Shown here: positions 11,751-22,989 of the stretch, piece by piece
Layout of the letters: each line of letters opens with the position of its first letter
How positions within the stretch are numbered: position 1 is the stretch's first letter
Origin: Gnetum montanum
Lineage: Eukaryota; Streptophyta; Gnetopsida; Gnetales; Gnetaceae
NCBI GenBank assembly: GCA_015680685.1
Contig: MNCI01027100.1
Span: forward strand, 833,363-897,362
DNA: 64,000 nt
Direction of reading: 5' to 3'
The notes under the pieces: model-generated
Databases searched by the model: none
What the model saw: only the letters and a program-made list of their open reading frames with translations
Told to the model about the DNA's origin: nothing
Translations under genes and position numbers: made by a program

Positions 11751-13613
11751 TCGGATGTGAATCTTGACCCTTTGCTTACATGTGATACTTTTGTATTTTT
11801 TTATCTTTTTATCTTTTATTTTTTTGGGTTTATTTTGTAATTATCTTTACTAATTCTTGTTGCTTCTAAGTTGGACAAGCTAGAAGGATGGTGTTCACCC
11901 ATTACTGGTACTTTATTAATATGTTTAATTTTATATTTTTCATATTTTATTTTTTTCTATGATCTTGGAATAAAGAATATGGTTATAAAACATGTTAATG
12001 GATATTTGGGGTTTATTCTAGTTATTCTTTGTTTTATATTGGAACCCATTCTTGGACATGTAACTCATTCTAGTATTCTTTTGGTAACTTTAACCCATTG
12101 GTTGACCCTTGGACCTTTTTGTGGATACATGCTACTTGAGTTTTAGAAAATCAATTATTAACTTTTTAGTCTTGAAATTGCCCAAATCCTTCCTTTTATA
12201 ACTATAAATACTTTTCAGCATTAGCTCTTTTGACATCAAGTGTGCATTGCTCTTTCTTCCAGTCTCTTGCTCATGGCTATGCTTGACAGATATCTTGGTG
12301 ATTTCTAGGTCTAAACTTGTTTTTTCTTAGTGAAGCTTGCTCATAGTTCATCTCCTAAGGTAAAGGAAATATTATTGATTCCATCAATTTTGATAAGAAA
12401 CTTACATTCTTGTGCCTACTTTCCTTTTTGTGATGGCTTGCATTGTTGATCTAATCATATTGCATATGTTGTTAAGCTAACCCTGGTTTTTTATAATGAA
12501 TACATAATTCATTGTTTTCATGCCTTTCTGTTTTGCATTTTGGCTCAATCTTTTTATTGTGTCATCTCCTCTTAGTGGTGGCGGCAACAACATTTGCATA
12601 TGTCACGACCTAGGTTGCAACAAAATGTGTGACACATTTTCAATGTTTTTTTCTAAAGTGGCACATTCATCTCGGTGTCGGGTGGAAACAACAGGTTTAG
12701 ACAACAATGACTAGTAGACATTTCAAACATGTAGGGGTGCATTTGACATGTTGGAATACCTGAACAGTTATTTAAGAAAACATAATCAATACAATTTTTG
12801 GAGACTATTGATATGTGACTTGTTGTCAATGGTCAAGCATTTGTAAGGTTGTAGACTAACCACATTGGCTTGAGGATTGAAGTTTAGTCAATTATCATGC
12901 CTCATTTAGAGTAGTGTGAGGAGCTAGGACCTTAGGGTAGCTATAAGATTGATGTTAGCCATAACATAATCCAACAATTGGTCTAAACATGCATGAGGGT
13001 TTATAATCCAACCGTTCTTCTTGTTTTCCATGAGGGCTAGTTTAGTTAGTATCAACCTTGTGGTTATACTAATGTCTAATCTTGAACCTCACGAGAATGC
13101 CACTATCAAGAGTAAACCAAACATCTATGAGTAATTTATGCATTTTATGATTAACTGTATGTTAACATTTATGGAGATAAACATTGTAATGGCATTAACA
13201 ATGTGTTCTGGCAACTTGGGCCCCACCTTTCCAGTTGTGCTCTAGGGAGCTTTTATGTGGGTTTCCTCTACGCTGAAGAAATACTAAACCTTCCTACATG
13301 TATCCCATGCAAATTTAGTTGGAATCTTTGTCAGAGGTCAAGGTGGAACTAAGAGAAGGATTAACATTTCATGAAAGTTTATCTCTTTATGTACTCTTGT
13401 TATGTTGTTGGCCATATTATGGACTTGTATTTTGGGTCATGAAAATGGAATTTTCATTAAATTCTTATTCAAGTTATAACGAGGCCTAAGTGGGCATTTA
13501 TGTGGTAATGTGGATTCTAAAGAGATTTTAAAGTTAAGTTTTTAAATCTTACATGCTTTTGTGGCTTGATAAGCATTTAGGTTGTTTAAAGATCTATTAA
13601 GAGATTAAGTTTT
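11751..13613. other. Unassigned AT-rich intronic sequence
   Basis: No reading frame or element is recognised. A TATA-like CTATAAATAC near 12200 is followed by CT-rich text, which could be an old LTR or viral leader, but no support was found. The sequence is continuous with 15063 onward once the L1 insertion at 13614-15062 is removed. Confidence 0.4.
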
Positions 13614-15062
13614 TTTTTTTCTTTCTAAGAGAATGTTCAGGGGGTTTCCTCCCCTATTTAGTGTGGGATTTTCCTCCCCTCTCAACATGCCAAATACTAT
13701 ATGAAAGCTAATTGACAAAAATCTTAAAGAAATTAGAGAAGATTGTCCCCAAGACTAGGAACAAAGCCAAAAACAACCAACACAAGTGGCCACAGTAAAA
13801 AACCATCACAAACTAGGACAAACAGTACACATAATACCAATACTTCTAAAGGCACTTGGGCTGCCTAGTACATTCACAATCAAGGTATTCCTGGCAATGA
13901 ATGACATGCAAGACATCACAATGGTGTTCAATATCAACAAAAGCAATCGCCTGTTGAAATTACTTAAACGCAGCCTCCTTCAAGGCACATTTGGTTGCAT
14001 CCCCCTTGCCATCTGGGTGAAGTTTTGTCGCGGAACACCTAATGTACCAACACAAAGCCAACCAAGAAGTATTACAATTTATATCCATAATAACATATGA
14101 ACATCTGCCATCTCATAGCCACATTCAGGAGCTATTTGCATGCACCTTATGTTGCTACCATTGCATCTACTCTGCCTCCTTCCACTCCCACTCCTTGGCC
14201 CGTAGCTTTGCATGCTCCTACTTAGCCCTCTACCACTCTTCTTGTTGTAGCTCTGCCCTGATCTGAATGTGCAATTCATCAATCACAGCCACCCTTGTTG
14301 TCATTTCTTGCAAATCCCATTTCTACAAGATCTCGTTCTTCCTTGACAATGTATTGCACCTCCAACTAGGCTATGATTCATTGGAACTCTTCTTCCCCGA
14401 CATGCCACTTGGCTTCCCACAAGAACCTTTCTTCCCACCTCGCGTTGTCAACTACCTCATCAGTCACCCGTTGCAAGTCTTCAACGAAGCATTGTTCTAG
14501 ATCCCAATGGCGTTAGGTAGGAGATGGGGATCCCCCATATACCCCCTACGATCCTTCTGGTCCCTCCTCTTCTCCCATTAAATTAGTGGTTTGTGTCTAT
14601 GTCGATGTGGGGTTGGCCTTCCTGGGGTCCGGTGGTCTACATGCATTGACCACCCTGCAAGGGTCAACCCTTATCGACGAGGGGACAATCAAAGTGGCAG
14701 CCCACCAGAATGCCAGAATTAGCCCTGAATGGCGACCTTGGCATTGCCAGGAAAAATCTCATAAGACTCATTCCGCACCCCAACTACATGCACTTTAGCA
14801 ACATGAAGTGTGTGCCCTGAAGCTTCCACGCATTCCTGGATTGAACCAGGAAATGATCAACAAGCTTTGCAGCCTCTTGCCACAAAAGCAGCAACACCGA
14901 CTTCAGCACCTAGCCGCTCCCAGTCTTTGGGACCACTTTGCAAAAACAGCCTTCTACATCCGATAACCCACAACCTATGGGAAGGACAGTCTCCCCCACC
15001 GCTGGTATACCAAGGCACCGTGCTATCACAGCCCTTGTGAGCTCTATTTGGATGCTGCAAAA
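13614..15062 (-). mobile_element. 5'-truncated L1 3' fragment with poly(A) and target duplication
   Basis: The plus strand shows a T run at 13611-13620, the poly(A) tail of a minus-strand insertion. The 12-base sequence AGATTAAGTTTT occurs at 13602-13613 and again at 15063-15074, flanking the insert as a target-site duplication. Inside, the GC content is higher than around it. The minus strand near 14280-14080 encodes a Gln/Glu-rich, coiled-coil-like stretch resembling 22250-21880 of the long L1 copy, placing it in the L1 3' region. Confidence 0.7.
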
Positions 15063-15074
15063 AGATTAAGTTTT

Positions 15075-17158
15075 GTTTCTCATGCTCCTTTAAGTGGTTT
15101 TTACAATTTTTCTATGGTTAATTTTGGGGGGTTACACTTTTAGTGTTAGCTCTTGGCCCCTTGGATGGAGTGTTACATATCCGTAGCTCCAATACTACAA
15201 ATCTGTCCAGCATATTTACAAATTATGCACAATTAGCATAGTAGAGGGCATGGCATTGCTAGAATGGAAACCTGTCACCTTAGATCAGTAGTTTGAATTA
15301 GCAGTCCAGAAAGAAACACGTCAGCTGTGCCTACAAATCAATGTTAAGGATGAACATCGTATCTTCCTGTGATATCCTACTGAAACTTAAATGAGTTTTT
15401 TCAAACTGCCTAAATCAGCTCTAGGACATCTCCTTGAACAAGTCTTTGATGTTATTAAACTGTATAATCAACTCTGCGAAATAGATCCATGGACGTTTTG
15501 GGGCATGGCAAAAGTCAGTTTCAATAATTTTTTAAAGAATTATTGTAATATAAATAGGCTCAAGAGGTTTCCATGAATTGTATTTATCCAGTATCGTAAA
15601 TCATGATTAAAGAAGGTAAAGCTCCAAGGCCTGAACCAATGTTAGAGGCAAAAATTAAAGAGTGTGCAAAGTTAATGTATATCGTGTATTTACTCTCCTT
15701 ATGAAGAAAGAACTTGTAAAATGCCTTGGTAAGCTGCTCAAGCTACCAAGATATGGAGCTTCTTATCTAGCTTTAATGGAGATTTCTCAGCAAATTGTAC
15801 AATCAAATCGAAGTGCCACCAGTCAGCATAGTATATCAGCTTCCAAGGGTTTACAATTTCACAGAAACTCCAATCGTGTTTTCTTCCATTTTTTGGATAG
15901 TTACCAACTTCCAAGGAAGTCATCTTCATTAAAGCTTCAACATTAAATTTATATGCGACTGCATCTACCAAACACAAAATGAGACGCTTAAATGGATACC
16001 ATGGGACTGCATCTACAAAACACATTGTCTAAATGGATACCAAAAAATTGTTTAGGGTGTATTATGTATATCCTGGTACTTACACAATTCGTCTGCCCTT
16101 GATCGGTAATACGTTCACCATACTAGTAATTTAGTCACATGCATCACCCTCGAGCATAAATGTAATACAAATAGCTTTTGATTATTAAACTGCTAATGGG
16201 ACAGCATCTATCCTAGGTGGATTAGTAAGCCATCTGACCATCAAAAGCAAGGTTGTGAGTTGAAAATAGTTTGTCTATAAGCAATGAACTCATACAAATG
16301 TATAATTCAAATCTCTACAGGTTACGGCCTCTCACACCTACTATCCTAAATGTAGCTAAAAGAGATGCAAGGCAATGTCTTATATATCAGGAATTTAAAC
16401 CGATGACCTAATATGGGTTGGCAACTTTTCGAACTTCCAAACAAGCAATCCTGAGGTAGACGTGCCCAGGGTAGGCATCTGGAAGCAATAAGCTGTTCAT
16501 AGTTGACTGCTTTGAATCTCAAAATATTGAATCTTATTCTGTCCTAGATGCATGAGAACAAGAAGTAGAAACCTGAACAAGTATATATAAGTGTAACAAA
16601 CCACTTCTCCTTGAGTTTTTGTGTTAATGATTGTAATATTCTTTGTGTGTGTGTTTGTGTGCATGTTTTGTTGACAACTTGTGTGTGTGTGCTTTGTTTG
16701 CACTGTGGTGAAAATGGCTAATTGGAATAGTAATAAATTTGTTGACCAGATTTTTATATGTATTATGATTAAATGTTTAAATACTTTATGCATAAGAAAC
16801 ATGATTTAAAATACATGCTGTGAAGGTTTTAAAATAATAATAATAATAATTAATATATGCGAAAACAAAATATTTTCTGTTCTATTTCAATAGAGATGTT
16901 GAGAAACAAAAGAAAAACAAAGGACAATACTCTAAGGTGTGCCTCAAGAGCTAAAACAGGTATGTTGAGATGCAAAAGAATGCTCATATTGAGTTACTTG
17001 ACCTATGAATCAAGTTGGAGGAACCTGACCCATGAATCAGAGATATTGTGTGCAAAAATCGTAGCTTTATATTTTTTTTTTCTAATTTTCTCTAAATGTG
17101 ATGCATTGCTCTTTTTAGTTTAAAATAGTGAAGTATAAGTACCCTCTCCATAGTTGTA
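15075..17158. other. Unassigned intronic sequence with small repeats
   Basis: No gene is recognised. Open frames at 15391-15576 (+) and 15738-16025 (-) have protein-like composition but no family I know. A 48-base direct repeat (GACTGCATCTAC...TAAATGGATACCA) spans about 15957-16045. GT-rich microsatellites lie at 16642-16700 and an AAT run at about 16832-16850. Confidence 0.4.
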
Positions 17159-17181
17159 GAAAGGTCACGTGATGACCTTTC
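17159..17181. repeat. 9-bp-arm hairpin with a CACGTG core
   Basis: GAAAGGTCA (17159-17167) and TGACCTTTC (17173-17181) are perfect reverse complements around CGTGA. The palindrome TCACGTGA inside contains a G-box core (CACGTG, 17166-17171). A regulatory role deep in an intron is unproven. Confidence 0.7.
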
Positions 17182-17213
17182 AAAGCTCGTAAGACGATGG
17201 GAAAATTCACATC

Positions 17214-17290
17214 GCTACTGACCTGAAAAAGAAGGTGCCTTATTTGATCATGTATCCTAAACTGCCCTTATCATGAATCTATTTTGAAAA
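17214..17290 (+). repeat. Copy of the retrotransposon leader seen at 2345-2385
   Basis: The stretch TGACCTGAAAAAGAAGG...TTGATCATGT matches the reverse complement of 2385-2345 with a few differences, and a shared TCTATTTTGAAA follows after a short insertion. It is an unclassified dispersed repeat, probably from an LTR element leader. Confidence 0.55.
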
Positions 17291-17364
17291 TTTTTTCCTT
17301 GCATCTTGTGACAATTCTAAATGATAAAGAGATAGATATTATGCTGGACTGTTTTGTAATTATC

Positions 17365-17512
17365 AAGAAGAATTGAACTTGAGATCTAGCAAAATCTGAA
17401 TTTTGAAATATCAAAAATTGTTGATTTAGGAATTGAACCTGCAACTCGTGAATATACATATTATTTTTTTTTAATAGTGATCATGAAGAGAATTGAACTC
17501 ATGACTCTCTGC
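17365..17512 (-). repeat. Three B-box-like units 60 bp apart
   Basis: GAATTGAAC occurs at 17370, 17430 and 17490 with similar flanks; on the minus strand each reads as a pol III B-box-like GTTCAATTC. The exact 60-base spacing suggests an old tandem triplication of a tRNA-derived repeat. No A box was found nearby. Confidence 0.45.
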
Positions 17513-19064
17513 TGGAAAAAAAAGAGAGAGAGAACTTTAAAAAGAAAGAAAAGAATACAAACAGTTCCCAAGAAATCAGTTAAAAGAAATCATCCATTAT
17601 CCCTTATTCCACCTACAAATAGGGAAAGGAGGAGAGGAAAAAAGCACACAAGGCAAAAGTAACTGAGCAGAACAAAAAAGGGGGGAATATAGCAACAGGG
17701 AGTGTAGCTGGAAAGGGAGAGAAGACTACAGCTGCTACAGGAGATAGCAAGGAGAAAGAAAACAAATGCTGCATAGCAATCCAATATTCTGGTAATTCCT
17801 CCTAGTAAGTAAAATATCTAAGCACGGAGGTAAAATGATCCATCTCTGTTATGTTTGATAATGGCTAGCAAGGGCTGATTTTCTCAAACTTCTCTCTTCT
17901 TGCTTGCCTAACCACCTTCACAATGCTTGTATGAAATTATCAAGATTGTTGTTGTAAGCTTAGATTGTTGAAACCTTTATTGCTTTTTTTTTGGATCTCT
18001 CCACCCGTCCTTTGCACTCACACCTAAATGACTTGGATGAGAGTTGTTTCTATAACAATTTAGAAACAACCATAATGATTTAGGGCATTTTTGGCAAAAG
18101 ATTGCCAACAGGGGCCAAGGATCCCTAATATGAGAATTGGTACCGCCAACAGAAAGTGAGAATATCTTTGGGCCCATAGATAAGTGTGAATGTTTTAAAA
18201 TTGTTGAATTCTTAAGTTTTGGTTGGAATTTGGTTGATGAACCCTCCCCTTTGAATGCATAAATCTTGGATCTGAATCTTGAATTATACTTTTTTTCCTA
18301 TACCTTCTCAAGTCTGATTTTGATATCTTTCTATAAGTTGGAGTGGGGAAAAACCTAGAATGTTAATTTATGGTTGTGATCTATCTATTCTCTACTCTTG
18401 AACATATGAATTTCCTAATTAAATGATTAATGGTAAAATGGTTACAAGTGTTAAATTTAGATGATCTTGTTTTATGTGTTTCTGAAAATTATAAAATATT
18501 ATTATGTGATTGAACAAATTTGAGACAAATAATTTATCTGCTTCTATGATCATTTCTTTGGTTTACAAATGTTTAAATGATCCTAATTAAATATTTCTTT
18601 TTAGGTTGAATAAAAAAAAGTTTGATTTTTTTAATCTGATAAGTCTTGCACAAATATTTTACTATGACTATTTCTTTTTAAAATTATCTCTTAATTCTTA
18701 AATTTAATATTAATTGACCTGTTTTAGAGCTAGATCTAGGCACTATTGATTTCATTTTAATTTTATAAGTTAATGTTAGCTTGATTGTTGTAGAAAGAAA
18801 GCCACCAACATGGGCTGGCTTTGGATGCTAGCTCTTGCTAACTATGAATGGGTATTACAATAAGGTATGGCATTAAATATTTTTAATGAGAATTTAAACT
18901 TTGAAACTACAGACGTTATAGTAAACTATTAGGTGATGCAACAAATTTTTTCTTTAGTTAGAAAGAAGATTTTACTAATGAGTGATACAATAACTCAAAA
19001 CCTGTTGTTTCAATTAAGCATGTACCCTAACAAGTGATCAATAAAAACAAATCTAAATTCGTAC
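17513..19064. other. Unassigned intronic sequence, purine-rich then AT-rich
   Basis: A purine-rich tract occupies about 17515-17770. The stretch 18085-18140 is similar in inverted orientation to 46400-46450 (GGATCCTTGGCCCCTGTTGGCAA on the minus strand), probably an LTR boundary beginning TGTTGGCAA. The remainder to the exon at 19065 shows nothing I can name. Confidence 0.4.
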
Positions 19065-19157
19065 CATGAGAAGAAACTGGCAAATTGCAATAACCAATAC
19101 TCCTTGAGCCCCAGCAATATGCAAACCTGGAATTCCTAGGTAATCAAGTGTATCACC
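19065..19157 (-). CDS. LHCB7: LHCB7 exon 4: second helix region
   Basis: This 93-bp exon encodes residues 173-203 ([20 protein letters not shown], then [11 protein letters not shown]), covering the start of the second membrane helix. The acceptor is GATTTTTAG at 19158 and above; the donor is ATG|GTACG at 19064. It is phase 0 at both ends, joining LLM to VGPEYAR of exon 5. It stands alone between a 22.4-kb and a 10.9-kb intron. Confidence 0.92.
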
Positions 19158-19849
19158 CTAAAAATCACCCAACAAACTGAATGGATTATTAATGTCTAAA
19201 CAATTGTATCATAACATTTCTTCCGAGTCAATAAAAGCATCAACAAAATAACTTGAACATAAAGTTGCAAGTACATTCATGAAATAGGCAAAATTCAATA
19301 GTTATTTTCTTCAAAACTAACATAACAAAAGGTTCAGCATTATTTTGCTATGAACAAAAGATAAACCCCTAATCATTTTTCATACACCAATATACAATGT
19401 TTAATGCTTTTGTACCTAAAACTTGTCTGTTAAGTTTAACCCCAAGAAATAAGAGAGAACTAAAAGTCATCTCAAATAGCTGCATCAGGGTGAGAAAGAG
19501 TTTGCGGAACTTGTAAGGATTGCAAAGTCATTAAAGAAGAAAGTCTTACAACCTCATAGACTTATAGCAATGGGTTTGACTGTCTGAAGTTGCAAAACAG
19601 AAACTCTAGGAGAGGAGTACCTTATATGAAACTGAAACTGAAATTTTATTCACATCCACTAAGACCCTGTGGATGTGTCAGACCAGTTTCAGAATTCCTT
19701 TTCACAAAAAAAAATTGTATATAACTCAATGTAACCCACTAGAATTGAACATGTAACCTGGGTTTTCCAAGCCAAGACTTATATAAAATTATTTTGTAAT
19801 CTAAAGCAAGAAAAAGTATAATAATTTAATGATAGATTACACCCAAAAG
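19158..19849. other. Unassigned intronic sequence with a small hairpin
   Basis: No element is recognised. A perfect 9-bp hairpin, CACATCCAC / GTGGATGTG with a 9-base loop, lies at about 19651-19677, flanked by GAAACTGAAACTGAAATT, a phrase also present near 7220. Confidence 0.45.
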
Positions 19850-21206
19850 GACCTTGGGCTTTGAACTAAAATGTAAATGATAGATGGAGTCAAATGAAAT
19901 GCTATATTGAGAAGATAGGGAAGGATATTCTTAGGATCTCAAAAGGGAAAAAGAAATACATTCAAAAGGAAACCTGGTAGAGGAAAAAGAAAAATAAGTG
20001 TTTCAAGGAGTAGCAATAAAGTAGGGGATAGGATGACTTCAAAAGATACAAAAAAGCAAAGAATATGGCAGAGAAGACAATGAACAAGGCTAATATCAGT
20101 AGTTTAAATAAATTTTATGCAAAGCTAAGAACCAAGGAGGGTGACAAGATGATTTACAAGCCAGCCAAGATTTGAAATAAGAGGTGCAAAGACATTAACC
20201 ATATCAAATGCATCAAGTCAAACAATGAAAGCATTTTGTTTTTAGACAAGGAAATTTTGGAGAAAAGAAGGTTTATTTTCAAGGCCTTCTTAACAAAGAA
20301 TTTCCTAGACCTAAAGTTGATGACAGCAAAAAGAATGTAGAGAAACTGACTATATTTATGCCTTTGAAATAAAGAAAGCCTTTATGAAAATTAAGAATGC
20401 TAAAGCGTTAGGACTAGATGATATCCTTATAAAGGTATGGAAGTTTAAGGGAGATACAGAGACCACCTGGTTGACAACTTTTTTCAACAAGAACTTGGAG
20501 GAGGGCAAAATATCAGATGATTGAAATTCAAAACTATGGGAACTAAAGAGGCATCAAGTTTATGATTTAGACCATAAGGTTATGGAAAAGAGTTCTAGAA
20601 CAATGAATAAGGCAAGAATTAACTGTTTCTAAGAAGCCATTTTGTTTTTTGTTTGAAAGATCAACTATAGAAACTATTTTCTTGCTAAGCCAATTGATGG
20701 AGAAATTCAGGTATAAGAAAAGGAATCTGCATAGGACTTTTCAGTGAATTAGAGAAAGCGTATGATAGAGTTCCCAAGAGATTATTTGGTGGGCATTAAA
20801 GAGGACAAATATTTCTATTGGGTACATAAAGGCTATTCAAGACATGTAGCAATAACTCGAATTCGCACCATGTATCAAGAGACCTTAGACTTCCCCATAA
20901 AGTTTGGGTTACACCAAAGATCTACCCTAAAACTTTATTTATTTGTCATTATTATGAATGAACTAACCAAAGATATTCAATATGATATACCTTGATGTAC
21001 GCTCTTTGTTGATAATCATATTTTGATGGATAAATCTAAGGAAGTCACAACTTCAAAAATGGAGACTTGGATATCCACTCTAGAGTTAAAAGGATTAAGG
21101 ATCAATAGAAGTGAAATGGAATACATAGAGAGCACTTTTAGTGAAAAACCAAGTAATGAAGAAATGAAGATTAGGATCCAAAACCAAGAAGTTTCTCAAT
21201 GTAGGC
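19850..21206 (+). pseudogene. RTE-type LINE, 5' and reverse transcriptase part
   Basis: The plus strand encodes a decayed RTE-clade polyprotein: a linker (KLRTKEGDKMIYK near 20130), the RT start (ALGLDDILIKVWK near 20410), a decayed middle, IEFPRDYLVG (the usual AYDRVPRE region) near 20765, FGLHQRSTL near 20910, a decayed ADD box (TLFVDNHILM) near 21000, and LELKGLRINRSEMEYIE near 21085. It breaks at about 21206 where an L1 is inserted in the opposite direction, and resumes at about 27531. Confidence 0.85.
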
Positions 21207-21223
21207 TTTTTTCTTTTTTTTTG

Positions 21224-22980
21224 AAAAACTTTCAGGAAATACTATTATCACAAACGAAAAATATTTACAAACAAGTGGGAAGGCAAAAGGCCATTCCCAA
21301 GAGACTAGACATTGAGCACCTCAGAACCAAAGAGGCTCCCCCAAAAAAGCAAAATTTCCCAAGCTGCACGACCTCAGCAGCAATGCCAAAACAAGACCCA
21401 AACAACAGCAAAGGCAATTGAGACAAAAAACGTCAAGGGACAACGACATTAAAAAAAGAACAAGATAAAACAACCAACAGCCACAACCCTGTCCAACGGC
21501 CAACAAAAGCAAAAAACAAACATCTCATAAATCGAAAGACCCGTCCGACCCCCTCCCCCAAAAAAAAACCCCCTAAGGGTGGTGGGGCATCTAGTCACAA
21601 CAATAATTTGGAGACAGCCAAGAGTGCAAGGCGTCCAGCTACACACGATGCTCCTCAGAGTCCACAAAAGCAGCCACCTCCTAGAAAAGCTTGACGGCCT
21701 CCACCTTCCTAGCCTAAGAGATGGCCAACCCAACCCCATCCAAGTGCAACTTCACCGAAGCGAGCCTGAGATGGTAACAACGCTCCTGCCAAGAAACCAC
21801 CCAATTGATTTGCATCCTCATATACGGGCATTTTCCCATGCGCAACCAAGCAACGACATTTATCTTATGACCCCACATTAATTGTTTCTAGTTTTCAATG
21901 TCTTCCTGGGCCTCACAAGCTCGGTGCTTGTTTGCTTCCCACTCCAATACTTTCTAACATTGCACCTCCTTCTGCAACTGCTCCTAGATATCTTTTCTAA
22001 GTTGCTCTTTGAAGCAACCTGTGCCCTCGCATCCTCAAAAAGACTCTGCTCATGGACCACCTCCAGCTCCTCCCTATGTTGCATCTCCGTCTCATGCTAG
22101 AAGTGCTGGAAAAACTCCTCATGTACAGCCCACTTAGCCTCCCAAACATGATGCTCCTTGGCTCGAGCCATCGAGGCCGCCTTCTTCCAAGCCAAACCCA
22201 GCTACTCCGACAACCCCATGGGTTCACTCTTGGTCTAAACGGGCTCCTCACTCTACTTCACCATGGCCAAAGGCCTCCCAGTAGCCATAAGTGCTAGAAT
22301 CACCATCCCACATGGTCTATCCATCTCAAACTACCCTTGGATTTCCTCCGTCTATAGAAGATGGAGTGACTAAAGGACTGCACCAGATGTAAAGCATGAG
22401 CCTCCCTAGCCGCCCTCCACAAGGCCAAAATTAACCCCGAATGTCTTCCTAGTCGCCGACATCTCAAGGATGCCAAAAAAAACTTAGGAAGGTTAACCTA
22501 GCATCCCATCTGTAGGCACTTCAAAAACACAAAGGGGGTGCCCCAAAGTTTTGACCCATTCCCAGAGTGAATAAAAAATCGTTCAACCAATTCAGCTACC
22601 AGTTGCCATAAATCAAAGAGGGCAGATCGTGGCACCTAATCATTGGCAGTTCTCGGAATAGGCCCCATAAAGAAGCTCTAGGCATCCTACAGCACTCAAG
22701 TAATACACAGAATTTCTTCCCCCATCACAGGCATGCCTAAAGCCATCACCAAAGCCTCTTCAATGAGGTTGATCTTGACCCCACAAAAATCGTAGAAGTG
22801 TCATGCTAGTTGGCAAAAAATTCATCATCTGGCAAAGCCAAATCCCCCACCAACTTGGGAAGCAAAGACTCCCAGCCCATGCAATGCACTAGGTCCCCTA
22901 GCTCAGTATCGTTGACAAGATGGCACAAAATTCAGCGTTGCCCCCATCACAATAGAAGCTTTCCTCCATAGTCTAAAACC
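21224..22980 (-). other. L1 long 3' region downstream of the zinc-binding domain
   Basis: This GC-rich stretch follows ORF2 and keeps protein-like composition on the minus strand: open stretches at 22251-21997 and 22084-21878 rich in Glu, Gln and Arg, coiled-coil-like. Similar text occurs downstream of the zinc-binding domain in the plus-strand L1 at 39480-40060 (for example ATGGCTCGAG in both) and in the 13.6-15.1 kb insertion. Whether it is a coding extension or a 3' untranslated region is open. Confidence 0.5.
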
Positions 22981-22989
22981 CTCCATGGT

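Noticed and set aside
12195-12215. Promoter from a TATA-like word at about 12200
   Set aside because: No coding sequence or recognisable element follows, and such words are common in AT-rich introns.
21321-21881. Independent genes on both strands in the GC-rich block
   Set aside because: Both strands are open because of GC content; position shows it is the L1 3' region.
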